From positions 2,907,767-2,971,766 of the forward strand of contig JAQFVV010012416.1 of assembly GCA_028023455.1 (NCBI GenBank): DNA of 64,000 nt. The letters are read 5' to 3'. The stretch comes from Epiperipatus broadwayi (taxonomy: Eukaryota; Onychophora; Udeonychophora; Euonychophora; Peripatidae). Shown here piece by piece: positions 53,306-62,849 of the stretch. The position numbers and the translations under genes were made by a program. Position 1 is the first letter of the stretch, and every line of letters starts with the position of its first letter. Below the pieces are notes generated by a model. The model was not told the DNA's origin. It saw only the letters and a list, made by a program, of their open reading frames with translations, and made no database searches.

Positions 53306-53392
53306 TTGAAATTGCTGTTTGAAATATAATTAGTGCGATTGTAAATAGCATTTTGACAATCGCACTAATTATATTTCAAACAGCAATTTCCA
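53306..53392. repeat. near-perfect 36-bp palindrome
   Basis: GAAATTGCTGTTTGAAATATAATTAGTGCGATTGT (read in two words) at 53310-53344 is mirrored by ACAATCGCACTAATTATATT / TCAAACAGCAATTTC at 53356-53390, with an 11-bp spacer. Confidence 0.9.
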
Positions 53393-53399
53393 TTCTTAA

Positions 53400-54430
53400 T
53401 GAAGTGTCACTTAACAAAAGACAAGTTATTTTACATTACTTTTTTGTAATTGAATAAAAAATTATTTTGTAATATTTTTAACTTGTTATACATGTAGCTA
53501 AAGATTTATTTAGGAATAATTTACTCATTGACTAATTGAAGCAAAATAAATTAAAAAAATATAAGATACAGTGAAGAGTTTTTCTAAAATTCGTGTTTGA
53601 TAATTAAAAAATAATTGACATCTAGAGTAGATTTTTTTTTAAAAAAACAAAACAAAACAACATATTTCCAAAAATTTACACATTATAATAGAGAATTGTC
53701 TCTTGAAGTAGTTTACCTCAATGTGGTAATATGTATAGTAGAGGCGCAACTAATAATGAAGAAGGGAGAATAAATATAAACAAAGTAATTATACAGAAAG
53801 TGAGTTCTTGGTTTTTATGCTGGTTTTGAAAAAAGATAAGAAAGATTTAGATATAAAGGCCATAGAGTGGACAAAGATAATATTGTGGAAATAAAATGGA
53901 GCAGGATAAAGAAAAATGTGGTGAAAACTTAAGATAGGGAATGGAAAGGGAAAGTGGATAACAAATTTCTTTGAGCATAGTGGTTGAGAGATTCCTGGTA
54001 CTGAGGAAGGAGAAGCCATAGTGCATTGTATCGCATCAAGTAAACAAAAAGTATATAAAATACAAAGTTAATTAAAAATAGATGGTAGATTATGATACAT
54101 AAAGCCTTAAAAACAATATGGAGGAATAACAGAATTATTATATGAATTAAAACTTTTGCAATATGACTCTACAAAAGAATCTTGAGATTGAAGGACTGTT
54201 TATGAAAGGCCCTTAGGCTGGTTCGTGTGATAAAATATGTACATATGTGAAATGATTGTAATATATTTTCAAATTAAACACACATAGCAACAAAATTGAA
54301 GTTAAATCTAAAGATGAGATGTTTTTTAGAAGAAATTTTACAACTCTTAATTAAATCTGCTTCAAGCCTATTTACAGTACTTATGAATGATAAATGGGTA
54401 CCAATGTTGAGTGTCATATTTAAATGACCA
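53400..54430. other. AT-rich; purine-rich part at 53750-54030
   Basis: 53750-54030 is strongly A+G-rich on the plus strand (GAAGAAGGGAGAATAAATAT, GAATGGAAAGGGAAAGTGG). No gene recognised. The 76-codon minus frame there is a by-product. Confidence 0.45.
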
Positions 54431-54439
54431 ATCTAGTTT

Positions 54440-55540
54440 CTGGCTACTGGCCTATATTCATATTTAATGAGATGTTTAAGCATTGATAATCAATGCTAAA
54501 ATAATATGGATCAATTGCTAAATAATAATTTTGTTGTAAATTGTGTGTATTTACATATACACCTAGGTCTTGTTTTACATGATAGATAGGTTCCTCAGAA
54601 AACACGTGCAAATGAAATCGCGCAAAAATAGACATAACTTACCTTGAAAAAGGGGGGCTACAGACTGTGATTTTTCAAAAATCATGTAAAAGCAAAGCAC
54701 CACCATAAAATTACTTTAAAATTTGCGCAAAAAAAAAAAAAATTACTAAGGCTGTAAATATTACTTAATATAATAATGTGCGTTTCATAAAATTTATAAT
54801 TAAAAAAAATAAGAAAATAAAATATGACTAATAAAAAATTTCAAATTTGAAAAAAATTGATACAAGACAAACTTTTTTTAACTATAATATTTAATTTTAT
54901 TCAAAATAATATATTTTTATGCATAATTTACAGTTCAGTAATTTACATTTTTTTATACACATTTTAATTATTATCGATATTTGCCGATAAACAGGTTCGT
55001 TTGTAAACTGATAAAAAATCAGATATTAATTTTTAATTGTCAAATTTAATTGTGCCCACTGCTATTACTCATCTTTTAAAAATAAACTTGCGGACACTAA
55101 ATGATTAATAATTGATTATGTTCTTCTTTAAAAAGCAAAAACAGAATGTGATTTAAAATGCAAAATTAACATGCACAATGTTTGAACAAATTTACATTAT
55201 AATCTTGTAAAATTTAATGTGTGTATACATAAAATGTGGAAATCATGATTTTAATTTCATTATTGCATAAAATCTTATTATTATAAAGCACTGAAAATAT
55301 TGAAATTACTAAGATGAAAGTCGAATTCTAATAATGTGTTATTACTTTCAATATAACGTAAGTGCGCGAAATTTATTATTTAAAGTAATAGCACATTATC
55401 AGAGTTCGACTTCCGGAGAAACATGAAGCGTATAACTTCAAAATCGTGCTAAATAAATCTGTGTAAAAAGAGACCCAGGTGTATATGTATTTCTGGGAAT
55501 ATGTACTCCCTCTTTCCACTGTTACTTATTATGAAGATCT
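54440..55540. repeat. probable inverted-repeat element
   Basis: The minus-strand word GTAAAACAAGACCTAGGTGTATATGTAAATAC (about 54580-54550, in two parts) resembles plus-strand GTAAAAAGAGACCCAGGTG / TATATGTATTTCTGGG at 55463-55497. A tighter inverted repeat lies at 55318-55425: AAGTCGAATTCTAATAATGTG...TTACTTTC against AAAGTAATAGCACATTATCAGAGTTCGACTT. Confidence 0.5.
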
Positions 55541-55555
55541 ATATTTTAAAATTCA

Positions 55556-56570
55556 AATATAAATTATAATCGCACGCAAGATGTTATAAAATAAATGCTT
55601 ATTCATGTATATGATTTAGTTTCGTTTAGAGTGGCGTTTAGTAAATTCTAGAAAATTTCATTGGCGTCATTCATACAGACATTATATATAGTAATTTAAA
55701 GTGACTATTATGTAGTCACACCGTTACAACTACTTTAGATTTGCTCATTTATAAACATTTGAGTCGTAAGGGTAAGAGGATTCCTTTTTACTCTTATATA
55801 AATACTATATCATGTGGTTGTTCGAAGGTATTCATTTATTAATAACATTCTCACAGCGTCTGCGCTTTTAGCTTAACAGGCTGTCATTCTATCATAATTA
55901 TAATCGCATGCAAGACGTTATAAAATAAATGCTTATTCATGTATATGATTTAGTTTCGTTTAGAGTGGCGTTTAGTAAATTCTAGAAAATTTCATTGGCG
56001 TCATTCATACAGATATTATATATAGTAATTTAAAGTGACTATTATGTAGTCACGCCTTCGTTACAACTACTTTAGATTTGCTCATTTATAAACATTTGAG
56101 TCGTAAGGGTAAGAGGATTCCTTTTTACTCTTATATAAATACTATATCATGTGGTTGTTCGAAGGTATTCATTTATTAATAACATTCTCACAGCGTCTGC
56201 GCTTTTAGCTTAACAGGCTGTCATTCTATCATAATTATAATCGCATGCAAGACGTTATAAAATAAATGCTTATTCATGTATATGATTTAGTTTCGTTTAG
56301 AGTGGCGTTTAGTAAATTCTAGAAAATTTCATTGGCGTCATTCATACAGATATTATATATAGTAATTTAAAGTGACTATTATGTAGTCACGCCTTCATTA
56401 CAACTACTTTAGATTTGCTCATTTATAAACATTTGAGTCGTAAGGGTGAGGATTCCTTTTTACTCTTATATAAATACTATATCATGTGGTTGTTCGAAGG
56501 TATTCATTTATTAATAACATTCTCACAGCATCTGCGCTATTAGCTTAACAGGCTGTCATTCTATCGTAAT
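55556..56570. repeat. satellite, three tandem units of about 335 bp
   Basis: Unit landmarks CGCA(C/T)GCAAGA(T/C)GTTATAAAAT at 55571, 55905 and 56242 give periods of 334 and 337 bp; the third unit ends near 56568. Units are over 95% alike by eye and include TTTCGTTTAGAGTGGCG, ATGTAGTCAC, TTTACTCTTATATAAATAC and TTTAGCTTAACAGGCTGTC. Non-coding. Confidence 0.95.
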
Positions 56571-56574
56571 AAAT

Positions 56575-57130
56575 AATTGTTGTAAAAATGCATATAATTA
56601 TTAATTTTTATTAATAAAAATTTCACTTAAAATAAAAATAAATATTCATTATCTATGATAGTGTTTTCAAAACTTTATTTGTTATGAAACATTTTAAAAT
56701 TCACATTGAATACTTATATTAATAATTGTGCTCTTTTGTGTTAAAAAAGTAAACAAACAAATATTTATGCTAAGATATTTATTTAATAAAGAAATTTAAA
56801 AAATATAGTTTTATTTTTATAGGAGTGTAAGGTGCTTGGGTTAGTGATGGTCTCCATAGGTAGCAACAAGTAGAATAATCTTCAGATTTAAAAATTAATT
56901 GTTAATAACAAACTAGTACCTACTACTTTGCAGGATAGAACATTGGTTTATTAAAGGTTATTTTCTGTTACCATTTTTTCCTTCCTTTGTCACTAAAGTT
57001 ATGTATGGCCAGTCATCATGAGCTTCTCTTATCATTAGTCATCTTCAGGTACCAATTTTGACAATGGGGTTGGGTATTTGTGTAACCATAATTCCAGTCT
57101 TTAATTACAAGATCAACTTATCTTACTCCA
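56575..57130. other. AT-rich stretch, nothing recognised
   Basis: No supported feature; GC content rises slightly after 56820. Confidence 0.45.
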
Positions 57131-57137
57131 GTTATCT

Positions 57138-57246
57138 TTTTTTCCATATGTCAAAACATCAGCCAGGAAGTGAACCCACAACAACTGTCTGCAAGCAACT
57201 GCTTGCAAGGCGGCTGCACTAATCTCTCAGCTATCAACTCTTGACT
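57138..57246 (-). mobile_element. tRNA-derived SINE (family C)
   Basis: Antisense: ATGTCAAAACATCAGCCAGG, AGTGAACCCACAACAACTG, CTAATCTCTCAGCTATCAAC, CTTGAC. The target-site duplication is not clear. Confidence 0.65.
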
Positions 57247-57249
57247 ATT

Positions 57250-57780
57250 TTCATTTCTTTAGCTTAAAATATTCTCAAAAATTAATCATGAAACAGGACT
57301 AGTATGCTGGCAGTCCTTAGATATGGTCTTTGTTCAAGGCAATCCATACCTAATAAATCAAAAATTTGAAACACAACTTTCATCTGGATAATGATTATAT
57401 ATTTAGGCAGTCCTATTTAGAGATATTTTTACCTACCATGAAAATAGGAGCTAGAAATTGTGACTCAAAATGAATTACCTCAAAAGTCTATCTTGCATGA
57501 TAGATTTTTTATGAAAGCAATAGATATCAATAGTAGTTGTAAAGCAGGAGGCAAACAAAAAAAGTCTTAAAAAATCTATTTTCTTTTCTAAATATGGATA
57601 TATAAAATGTGCAAACATTACCACATACAAACTCTTTAAAATTAGAATGAAGGATTGTGCTAATAGCCAAGTAGCTGTCAAGATTTAAGATTGATAAACT
57701 GCTTTTAATGAAACTCATCATCCAAAAAAAAAAAGAACATTTAATAAAGCAGGTAGATGTTTACAAGTTTTTTGAAAAAG
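57250..57780. other. unassigned AT-rich stretch
   Basis: Minus frames of 64-68 codons at 57475-57721 overlap each other and look random. No repeat recognised. Confidence 0.45.
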
Positions 57781-57785
57781 ACAAA

Positions 57786-57990
57786 TTAATCAAACAAAAC
57801 TCTCCATATAGTATTGTCACTCAGTGAAAGCCAGAGTAATCATCTTCTGGAATCCATTGATTACTCTGACTTGCACTGAGTAGCAATACTGTATGGAAAT
57901 TTTTTTCTGTTTTAATAACTGTTATAAGAAAGCATAAGAAATGGTGATCATGTGCTGTTTATTGGCTTAAAACCAATCCTGTCTAATAGG
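57786..57990 (+). mobile_element. fold-back family 1 element (short) plus tail
   Basis: AAACAAAACTCTCCATATAG...GCCAGAGTAATC against GATTACTCTGACTTGCACTG...CTGTATGGAAATTTTTT. Followed by TAACTGTTATAAGAAAGCAT, AAGAAATGGTGATCATGTG (tail). Confidence 0.75.
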
Positions 57991-58139
57991 ATAGTGGTGG
58001 CTATGTTTATTAAAGAACCAAAGACACCAAAATGTCTAGGTACTGAACTGAATTCAGACCTATATGACTATATACACTAATGATCTTGGATTAAAAATAC
58101 TATCATGTTTTTAAGACTCATAGTTTTGTAGTTAAGTAG

Positions 58140-58435
58140 AGATAAAAGGTGGTTGCTGGAGGGCTGCATTAGATCCTAAGATCTAGGTGCAGTGCTCTCA
58201 GATCCAAGGCTCCTCACTGATGAAGGCCACAACCCATAAACTAGTCTGGGGATATTGGATGAATAGGCAATAGATGGGGATTTTATGCACAAGCCTTCTG
58301 GCATCCATTGATTACTCTAGCTTGCACTGAGTGGCAATACTGAATGGAGAGTTTTGCCTTTTTTAATAACAGTTATAAGCAAGCATAAGAAATGGTGATC
58401 ATGTGATTCTTATTGGCTTAAAAACAAATTAATCA
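58140..58435 (+). mobile_element. fold-back family 1 element, right half plus tail
   Basis: CACTGATGAAGGCCACAACC, AACTAGTCTGGGGATATTGG, CAAGCCTTCTGGCATCCATT, GGAGAGTTTTGCC, then AACAGTTATAAGCAAGCATA and GTGATCATGTGATTC. The preceding 58000-58140 contains family 2-like central words (ACTGAACTGAATTCAGACC). Confidence 0.75.
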
Positions 58436-58439
58436 GTGA

Positions 58440-58700
58440 AAAAATTCACGGTGTTTGATTCAATTTACTATCATTTATTCTTGGAGTTGTAAAGACTAAT
58501 AGTGTTAAATGTATCTTATCAATGCTACAATGCTTATTTTATTAGTGCATTTGTACAACATTAAATTATGAGAATTGTGAAATCGAACTTTTTATTTCTT
58601 GCTGGATAGCATTATTATAGCAATATCATTAAAAAAATTGGATTTTTTTTGGAGAATTTAATATCATTTTAGTATCAAAAATTGGTGGAAATAACAGTAT
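58440..58700. other. AT-rich stretch, nothing recognised
   Basis: No supported feature. Confidence 0.5.
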
Positions 58701-58702
58701 AT

Positions 58703-58830
58703 AAAACATAAGCTGGGATGATGTGAAGAAGAGAGGTTAAAGATGGGACAACATGGATTACACTTGGAGAGACCCTCATCCTGAAGTGGATCCATAATAG
58801 TTGGAAATGATGATGATAATACCATGGATT
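58703..58830 (+). mobile_element. RTE-type LINE, extreme 3' end
   Basis: GGGATGATGTGAAGAAGAGA, GGACAACATGGATTACACTT, GGAGAGACCCTCATCCTGAA, GTGGATCCATAATAG, then GATGATGATGATAA: the same end as the 7.5 kb and 18.3 kb copies. Confidence 0.7.
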
Positions 58831-58957
58831 GGATATGACAAATACATTGTCAAGCAAAGAAAATCACTATAAATAGAATCCAGACTGAAAACAATGGCCT
58901 TTAATAGATCACCTTATAGTTAGGAGGTCATAATATAACAGAAGTTTATTTTTAAAA

Positions 58958-59180
58958 TGGGCACTCTATACATACTGTCACTCAGTGCAAGCCATAATAA
59001 TCAATCCAAGGCTCCTCACTGATGAAGGCCACAAGCCAGAAACTAGTCTGAGGATATTGGATAAGTAGGCATTAGATGGAGATTTTATGCACAAGCCTTC
59101 TGGAATCCATTGATTACTCTGGCTTGAGTGGCAATATGTTTTAATAACAGTTATAAGCAAGCATAAGAAATGTTGTACTT
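58958..59180 (+). mobile_element. fold-back family 1 element with tail
   Basis: CACTCAGTGCAAGCCATAAT at the left and GATTACTCTGGCTTGAGTG at the right. The middle holds CTCACTGATGAAGGCCACAA and GCCAGAAACTAGTCTGAGG. Tail AACAGTTATAAGCAAGCATA. Confidence 0.75.
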
Positions 59181-59293
59181 GAATAAAAGCTGAATCTCCC
59201 TAAATTTGGCAGCACAAAAAAACCTATCACATATCACTTTGTTTATAAATATAAATATCTATGCTAGATCTGTATCCACTCCTTTCACATCAT

Positions 59294-59464
59294 CTACTCT
59301 AGTAGTAATTTCATTAGTATAGACTTATTTATTAATAATACATGTGTAAAGATTTCTGGATTGGCATATACCTTCAGACTTGGGATCTCATCTTGTAATC
59401 TAGTAACGTCCAAATTTAAATGGGAGGCATGAAATATAATTGAATAATGATATCCAGTAGCATC
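59294..59464 (-). CDS. coding-like fragment (56 codons), unrecognised
   Basis: The minus frame reads DATGYHYSIIFHASHLNLDV, TRLQDEIPSLKVYANPEIFT, HV and then more AT-driven residues to a stop at 59296-59294. Upstream, past one in-frame stop, IQIFNQGQIKLHLI continues in the same frame, so the stop may be a mutation. Composition is protein-like for about 60 residues. No splice signals and no recognised family. Confidence 0.3.
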   Translation of the reverse strand, partial: DATGYHYSIIFHASHLNLDVTRLQDEIPSLKVYANPEIFTHVLLINKSILMKLLLE

Positions 59465-59594
59465 TTAAATCAAATGTAACTTAATTTGACCCTGATTAAA
59501 TATTTGTATTTATCTATTTATGTGTTTTCTTGTCTGCTTTGTTTAGTAGTAATGTTCAGTGTCTCATTGCAATTATTATAAGCAGATTAAAGTA

Positions 59595-59815
59595 AATAGC
59601 AGTAGCCCTTAATCTTAAAAATAGTTAGAGTCTCTTGTATTTACCTAACCACCAAGCCTGGAAAAATATTTGCTTATTGTTATAGTACACATGTCTTGTG
59701 GTGTTTGTTGTGAAATAAAATGACTATGTTTGAACTCAGTACTGCAGGCCCTAAACTGACCTGTTGTGCTGCTCTTCGAACATGTTGGTGGAATTTTGCA
59801 ACATGTTAACAAGGC
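59595..59815 (-). mobile_element. tRNA-derived SINE, probable (family F)
   Basis: The minus strand reads GAGCAGCACAACAGGTCAGT, TTAGGGCCTGCAGTACTGAG, TTCAAACATAGTC, with A- and B-box-like parts in tRNA order and a GGTTAGGTAAATACAAGAGA end. Single copy in this window. Confidence 0.45.
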
Positions 59816-59819
59816 ATAC

Positions 59820-60575
59820 AAGTTCTTACCATTACAATATATATATATATTGTGCCCTTATCTATAGGTCATAATAAGGTAGAATGGTAAATTGCTAAAA
59901 AAAAATTTTAAATTTTAAAATACGTTTGTGTAATATATTGATAATTGTATGATCGATTAGATTTTATAGTACAATTTAATTTTTAAGGCTGAAAAATACC
60001 TGGTATGTAAAAGTGTAATGGATTATTTTAAAAAAAAAAACAGTTAAATAAAGCTTAATTATATCCTTGCTTATGGTTGTAAAACCTGGCCATATAAAAT
60101 AATACAGCTATAAATAGTTAAAAGTATATTAACAATCCAATTATAATGTTTTAAAACTAATAAATTAAATAAACGCTATATGTAATATTATAATTATAAT
60201 TAATATTCAAATTTAATCTAATATATTTTAAGATAAACTTTAGGATGGTGAGAATTATATTTAGTTCTACATTTTAAATTATTTTCCAAATTTTTATAAA
60301 ATATATCAGTTTTGGTAATTTAGACCGAGACGTAAATTAAAAAAAAAAAATCATCTGATAAAGTTAGTAATCATGTGACTGTATATTATATACCTTCACA
60401 CACACGCTTGTTAGAATATAATAATAAAGTTTGTGAATTATAAAACTAAATGTAATTGCTATCTATCGTTAAAGTAAAAGTTGAAATATTAAATGTTATT
60501 TTAATAATTGTTTTAAAATTTAAATGATTTTGATAAAACTATAATTGAGTTTAAAAATACTATTCTAAGTAATAT
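59820..60575. other. AT-rich stretch, nothing recognised
   Basis: AT run at 59838-59851; otherwise no feature. Confidence 0.5.
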
Positions 60576-60584
60576 TTTAAAACA

Positions 60585-60676
60585 TGACGTCATAAATTCT
60601 TTATTTTAAAAAGTTTAATCTATTATAAAACTAAAATTGTGTAAATTTGTTCGCGCTAAAAAAGTCATTAACCAAT
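60585..60676 (+). promoter_or_regulatory. promoter-like cluster: CRE, E2F-like and CCAAT motifs
   Basis: Within 92 bp lie the full CRE palindrome TGACGTCA (60585-60592), an E2F-like TTCGCGC followed by TAAA (60650-60660), and ACCAATCAAT with a CCAAT box (60672-60676). CpG is scarce nearby, so their clustering is notable. A splice donor GTAAGT stands at 60736. Such motif sets mark metazoan promoters. Inference only. Confidence 0.35.
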
Positions 60677-60935
60677 CAATGGAGGTAATTTAGCAGACGA
60701 AATATAGGAATTAGATGGAGCAGGAGAAGGAATGTGTAAGTAAAGGAAGGAGGAACATATTTTTTAGCTGTATAAGATTGTAAGCTAGAAAAGTGTTATA
60801 ATTTAAAAATTTTGTATTTATTTTAAAAGTTTTGTTTTAAAATATAATATTTTGAACTGCCTTTAAATGGAAGGCTAATTTAAAAGATTTCTTACCAGGA
60901 TTTTTATTCAAGTTTAGCCAAAACCTTGCAGTAAA

Positions 60936-61046
60936 ATGGAAATACTACAGAAAAAAGTACCTAAAAGTATTGATAAAGTAAAAATAATTGTAAAGTGCCT
61001 TGAATACAGTTTATTTGTGATCAACCAAGAAATCATTAGAACTCAG
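60936..61046 (+). CDS. candidate first coding exon, unknown product
   Basis: An AAAATGG start at 60936 opens exactly 37 codons (MEILQKKVPKSIDKVKIIVK, CLEYSLFVINQEIIRTQ), ending at the donor CAG/GTAAAT (GT at 61047). CCTTGCAG, ending at 60930, could be the acceptor of this exon, pairing with the GTAAGT donor at 60736 downstream of the promoter-like cluster. The ATG context, phase-0 end and both splice words agree. Protein not recognised. Confidence 0.35.
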
Positions 61047-61300
61047 GTAAATATAATTTGGACATTATACCAAAAACTTAAAAGAGAAGTTATTTGCCAT
61101 CAGGAAAAATTATGACACACAATTTTAAAAGGCTACTCCGAAGTTTTTTTTTTATTCTTCTCTATGGAAAAATTAAGATGCGTATATCATAAAGAAAAAA
61201 TTATGTAAAAGTTATAATGGAGAAAGAATGTTTGTCTTTTTAAAGGAAACATTACAAAGTATATAGTACCAGAATTTTAAAAGAAGGAAACAAGTTACAG

Positions 61301-61555
61301 AATAATAATATGAAAGAGCTATTGTGTTTTTATGGAAAAGGAACCGAAAAACTTTCTCTAAGAAGAATTAACAAATATTATAAAGTGTTCATTAGAGAAA
61401 TGCTTAATAAAGATAAAGATTTGGAAAATATAAATCTAATTTACTTAATGAAGAATCCATGGAAGCAGAAAAGTTTTATTGAATATTTAAATCAAAGTAC
61501 TGAGAAGATGCATCTTAAAAGTCGCACGGGAGAAAATATTAGCAAGAAATATTAG
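61301..61555 (+). CDS. possible coding exon or random frame, unknown product
   Basis: Open from 61301 (after ACAAGTTACAG) to a stop at 61553-61555: MKELLCFYGKGTEKLSLRRI from 61310, later LMKNPWKQKSFIEYLNQSTE and HLKSRTGENISKKY. In phase 0 with the preceding candidate exon. The acceptor is weak (no pyrimidine tract). About 80 codons is within the range expected by chance here, so confidence is low. Confidence 0.25.
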   Translation, partial: NNNMKELLCFYGKGTEKLSLRRINKYYKVFIREMLNKDKDLENINLIYLMKNPWKQKSFIEYLNQSTEKMHLKSRTGENISKKY

Positions 61556-61559
61556 AAGA

Positions 61560-61965
61560 GAATATTTAGAAGTTTTCTTTACGGGATTAACTAATATCAT
61601 AATTAATAATTGTATTAAATATTATAAAAACCAAGGAATATCATTCATGAATATTTATTGAACGAAGTAATATTTGTTTTACCTTAAAATTGAACAAGCA
61701 GGGAGAGGAACATTAAGTGAATGGAAAAGAAATGATAAACAATTTTTTTTTGGCTTTAGTATGAACGGTTTTCAGGAAAATTTGATGAAGGAGTACAGTA
61801 AATATAGTTTGAATATTTTTTAATAATTTATTTTAAAATATAAAATGTTATGTGAGATTAGGGAAAACATAAAACATAAATTTAGTAATATTAAAATTTA
61901 AATATAATAGCTTGATAAAATTATAGAAATAGTGTTTAAAATAAAGTGTATGGATGTGAGTCTTA
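61560..61965. other. AT-rich stretch, presumed intron or spacer
   Basis: No recognised feature. Confidence 0.4.
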
Positions 61966-62030
61966 TATCTACAAGAATCAAATGGATGGTGAAGCCTACG
62001 GAACGCAATCGAGAAGATAAAGATCGTTTG
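61950..62030 (+). CDS. candidate exon ending at a donor, unknown product
   Basis: The frame reads MDVSLISTRIKWMVKPTERN then REDKDRL and stops being protein-like at TTG/GTAATT (GT at 62031), again phase 0. It is open upstream to about 61873. In another frame the first bases read VYGCESYI, which resembles a LINE motif (YGCE(S/T)W), so a decayed LINE is an alternative. Confidence 0.25.
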
Positions 62031-62645
62031 GTAATTTTAATTGTTGTTTATAATGCATAATGTATTTTTTTAGATCATCTATTGACCTAAGAATGAAGTG
62101 TGAAAGTCTTAATTATATGTACACATTTTATGCAACATTTTAACATATAATGAGATAGGAGTAATTCGGAATATGCATGCAACAATTTATTTAAAGTATA
62201 TTAATAATATAATTTAACAGAACAATTGTGTGATTCTTTTGAACTTTCATGTGATAAAGTATTCAGATATTTAAATAGTTTGTATATGATTAAATATACG
62301 GAGGAAAGTAGTAAAAAGATTTTCTTATAGAACAGTGGAATAGTTTTAAAATATCAATGAATTTTATTATTGTTAGTAATGCAGATATGTATTTGTCGAT
62401 GTACAGTATAGAAAAAATCTTGAGAAATAAGATCGGATAGTGACTTGGAAGTACTAGTGGCGAGGAAACCAAGATGATGTGTTTTTTTTTAAGAAATAAG
62501 AAAATATAAGGGATTTGGATCATATTTAGTTTTGTGTGGTTTAGTATAGTTAACTAAGTCCTATGACTGAACACATATGGTTTGGACAGTGTTTTGCATA
62601 TCTTTAAACTTTTGATGTTAGAATAAAGCTGAAGAAATAGCTTTA

Positions 62646-62677
62646 GCATCGTTCCTATGATAGAGGTTGGTAGACAG
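62646..62677 (+). CDS. candidate small exon
   Basis: After AGCTTTAG the frame SIVPMIEVGRQ ends at the donor CAG/GTAAAG (GT at 62678-62679), leaving phase 0. Separated by a 77-bp candidate intron from the terminal exon. Confidence 0.25.
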
Positions 62678-62754
62678 GTAAAGATCACTCCTCTATAGTG
62701 TCTTTTAATTCACTGTGCCATGATGGTCAAGGTATATGACGAGTAATATTCTAG

Positions 62755-62838
62755 TTGTATTTTGATCCTATGCATCTATCTTCGCTATCCTTATTTCATG
62801 AATCTGCATCGGTCAGAAAGATATTTTCAAAGAAATAA
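62755..62838 (+). CDS. candidate 3'-terminal exon, unknown product
   Basis: Acceptor AATATTCTAG (AG at 62753-62754), then phase-0 LYFDPMHLSSLSLFHESASV and RKIFSKK, stop at 62836-62838. AATAAA follows immediately at 62841-62846. Serine-rich, protein-like composition with three CpG-containing codons. Agrees in phase with the small exon just upstream. No family recognised. Confidence 0.35.
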   Translation: MYFDPMHLSSLSLFHESASVRKIFSKK

Positions 62839-62849
62839 TGAATAAAATA

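Noticed and set aside
54444-54635. 63-codon minus frame
   Set aside because: Lies in a probable inverted-repeat element and shows no family features.
55556-56570. CRISPR-like array
   Set aside because: Units are ~335 bp long tandem copies without distinct spacers; the genome is clearly eukaryotic.
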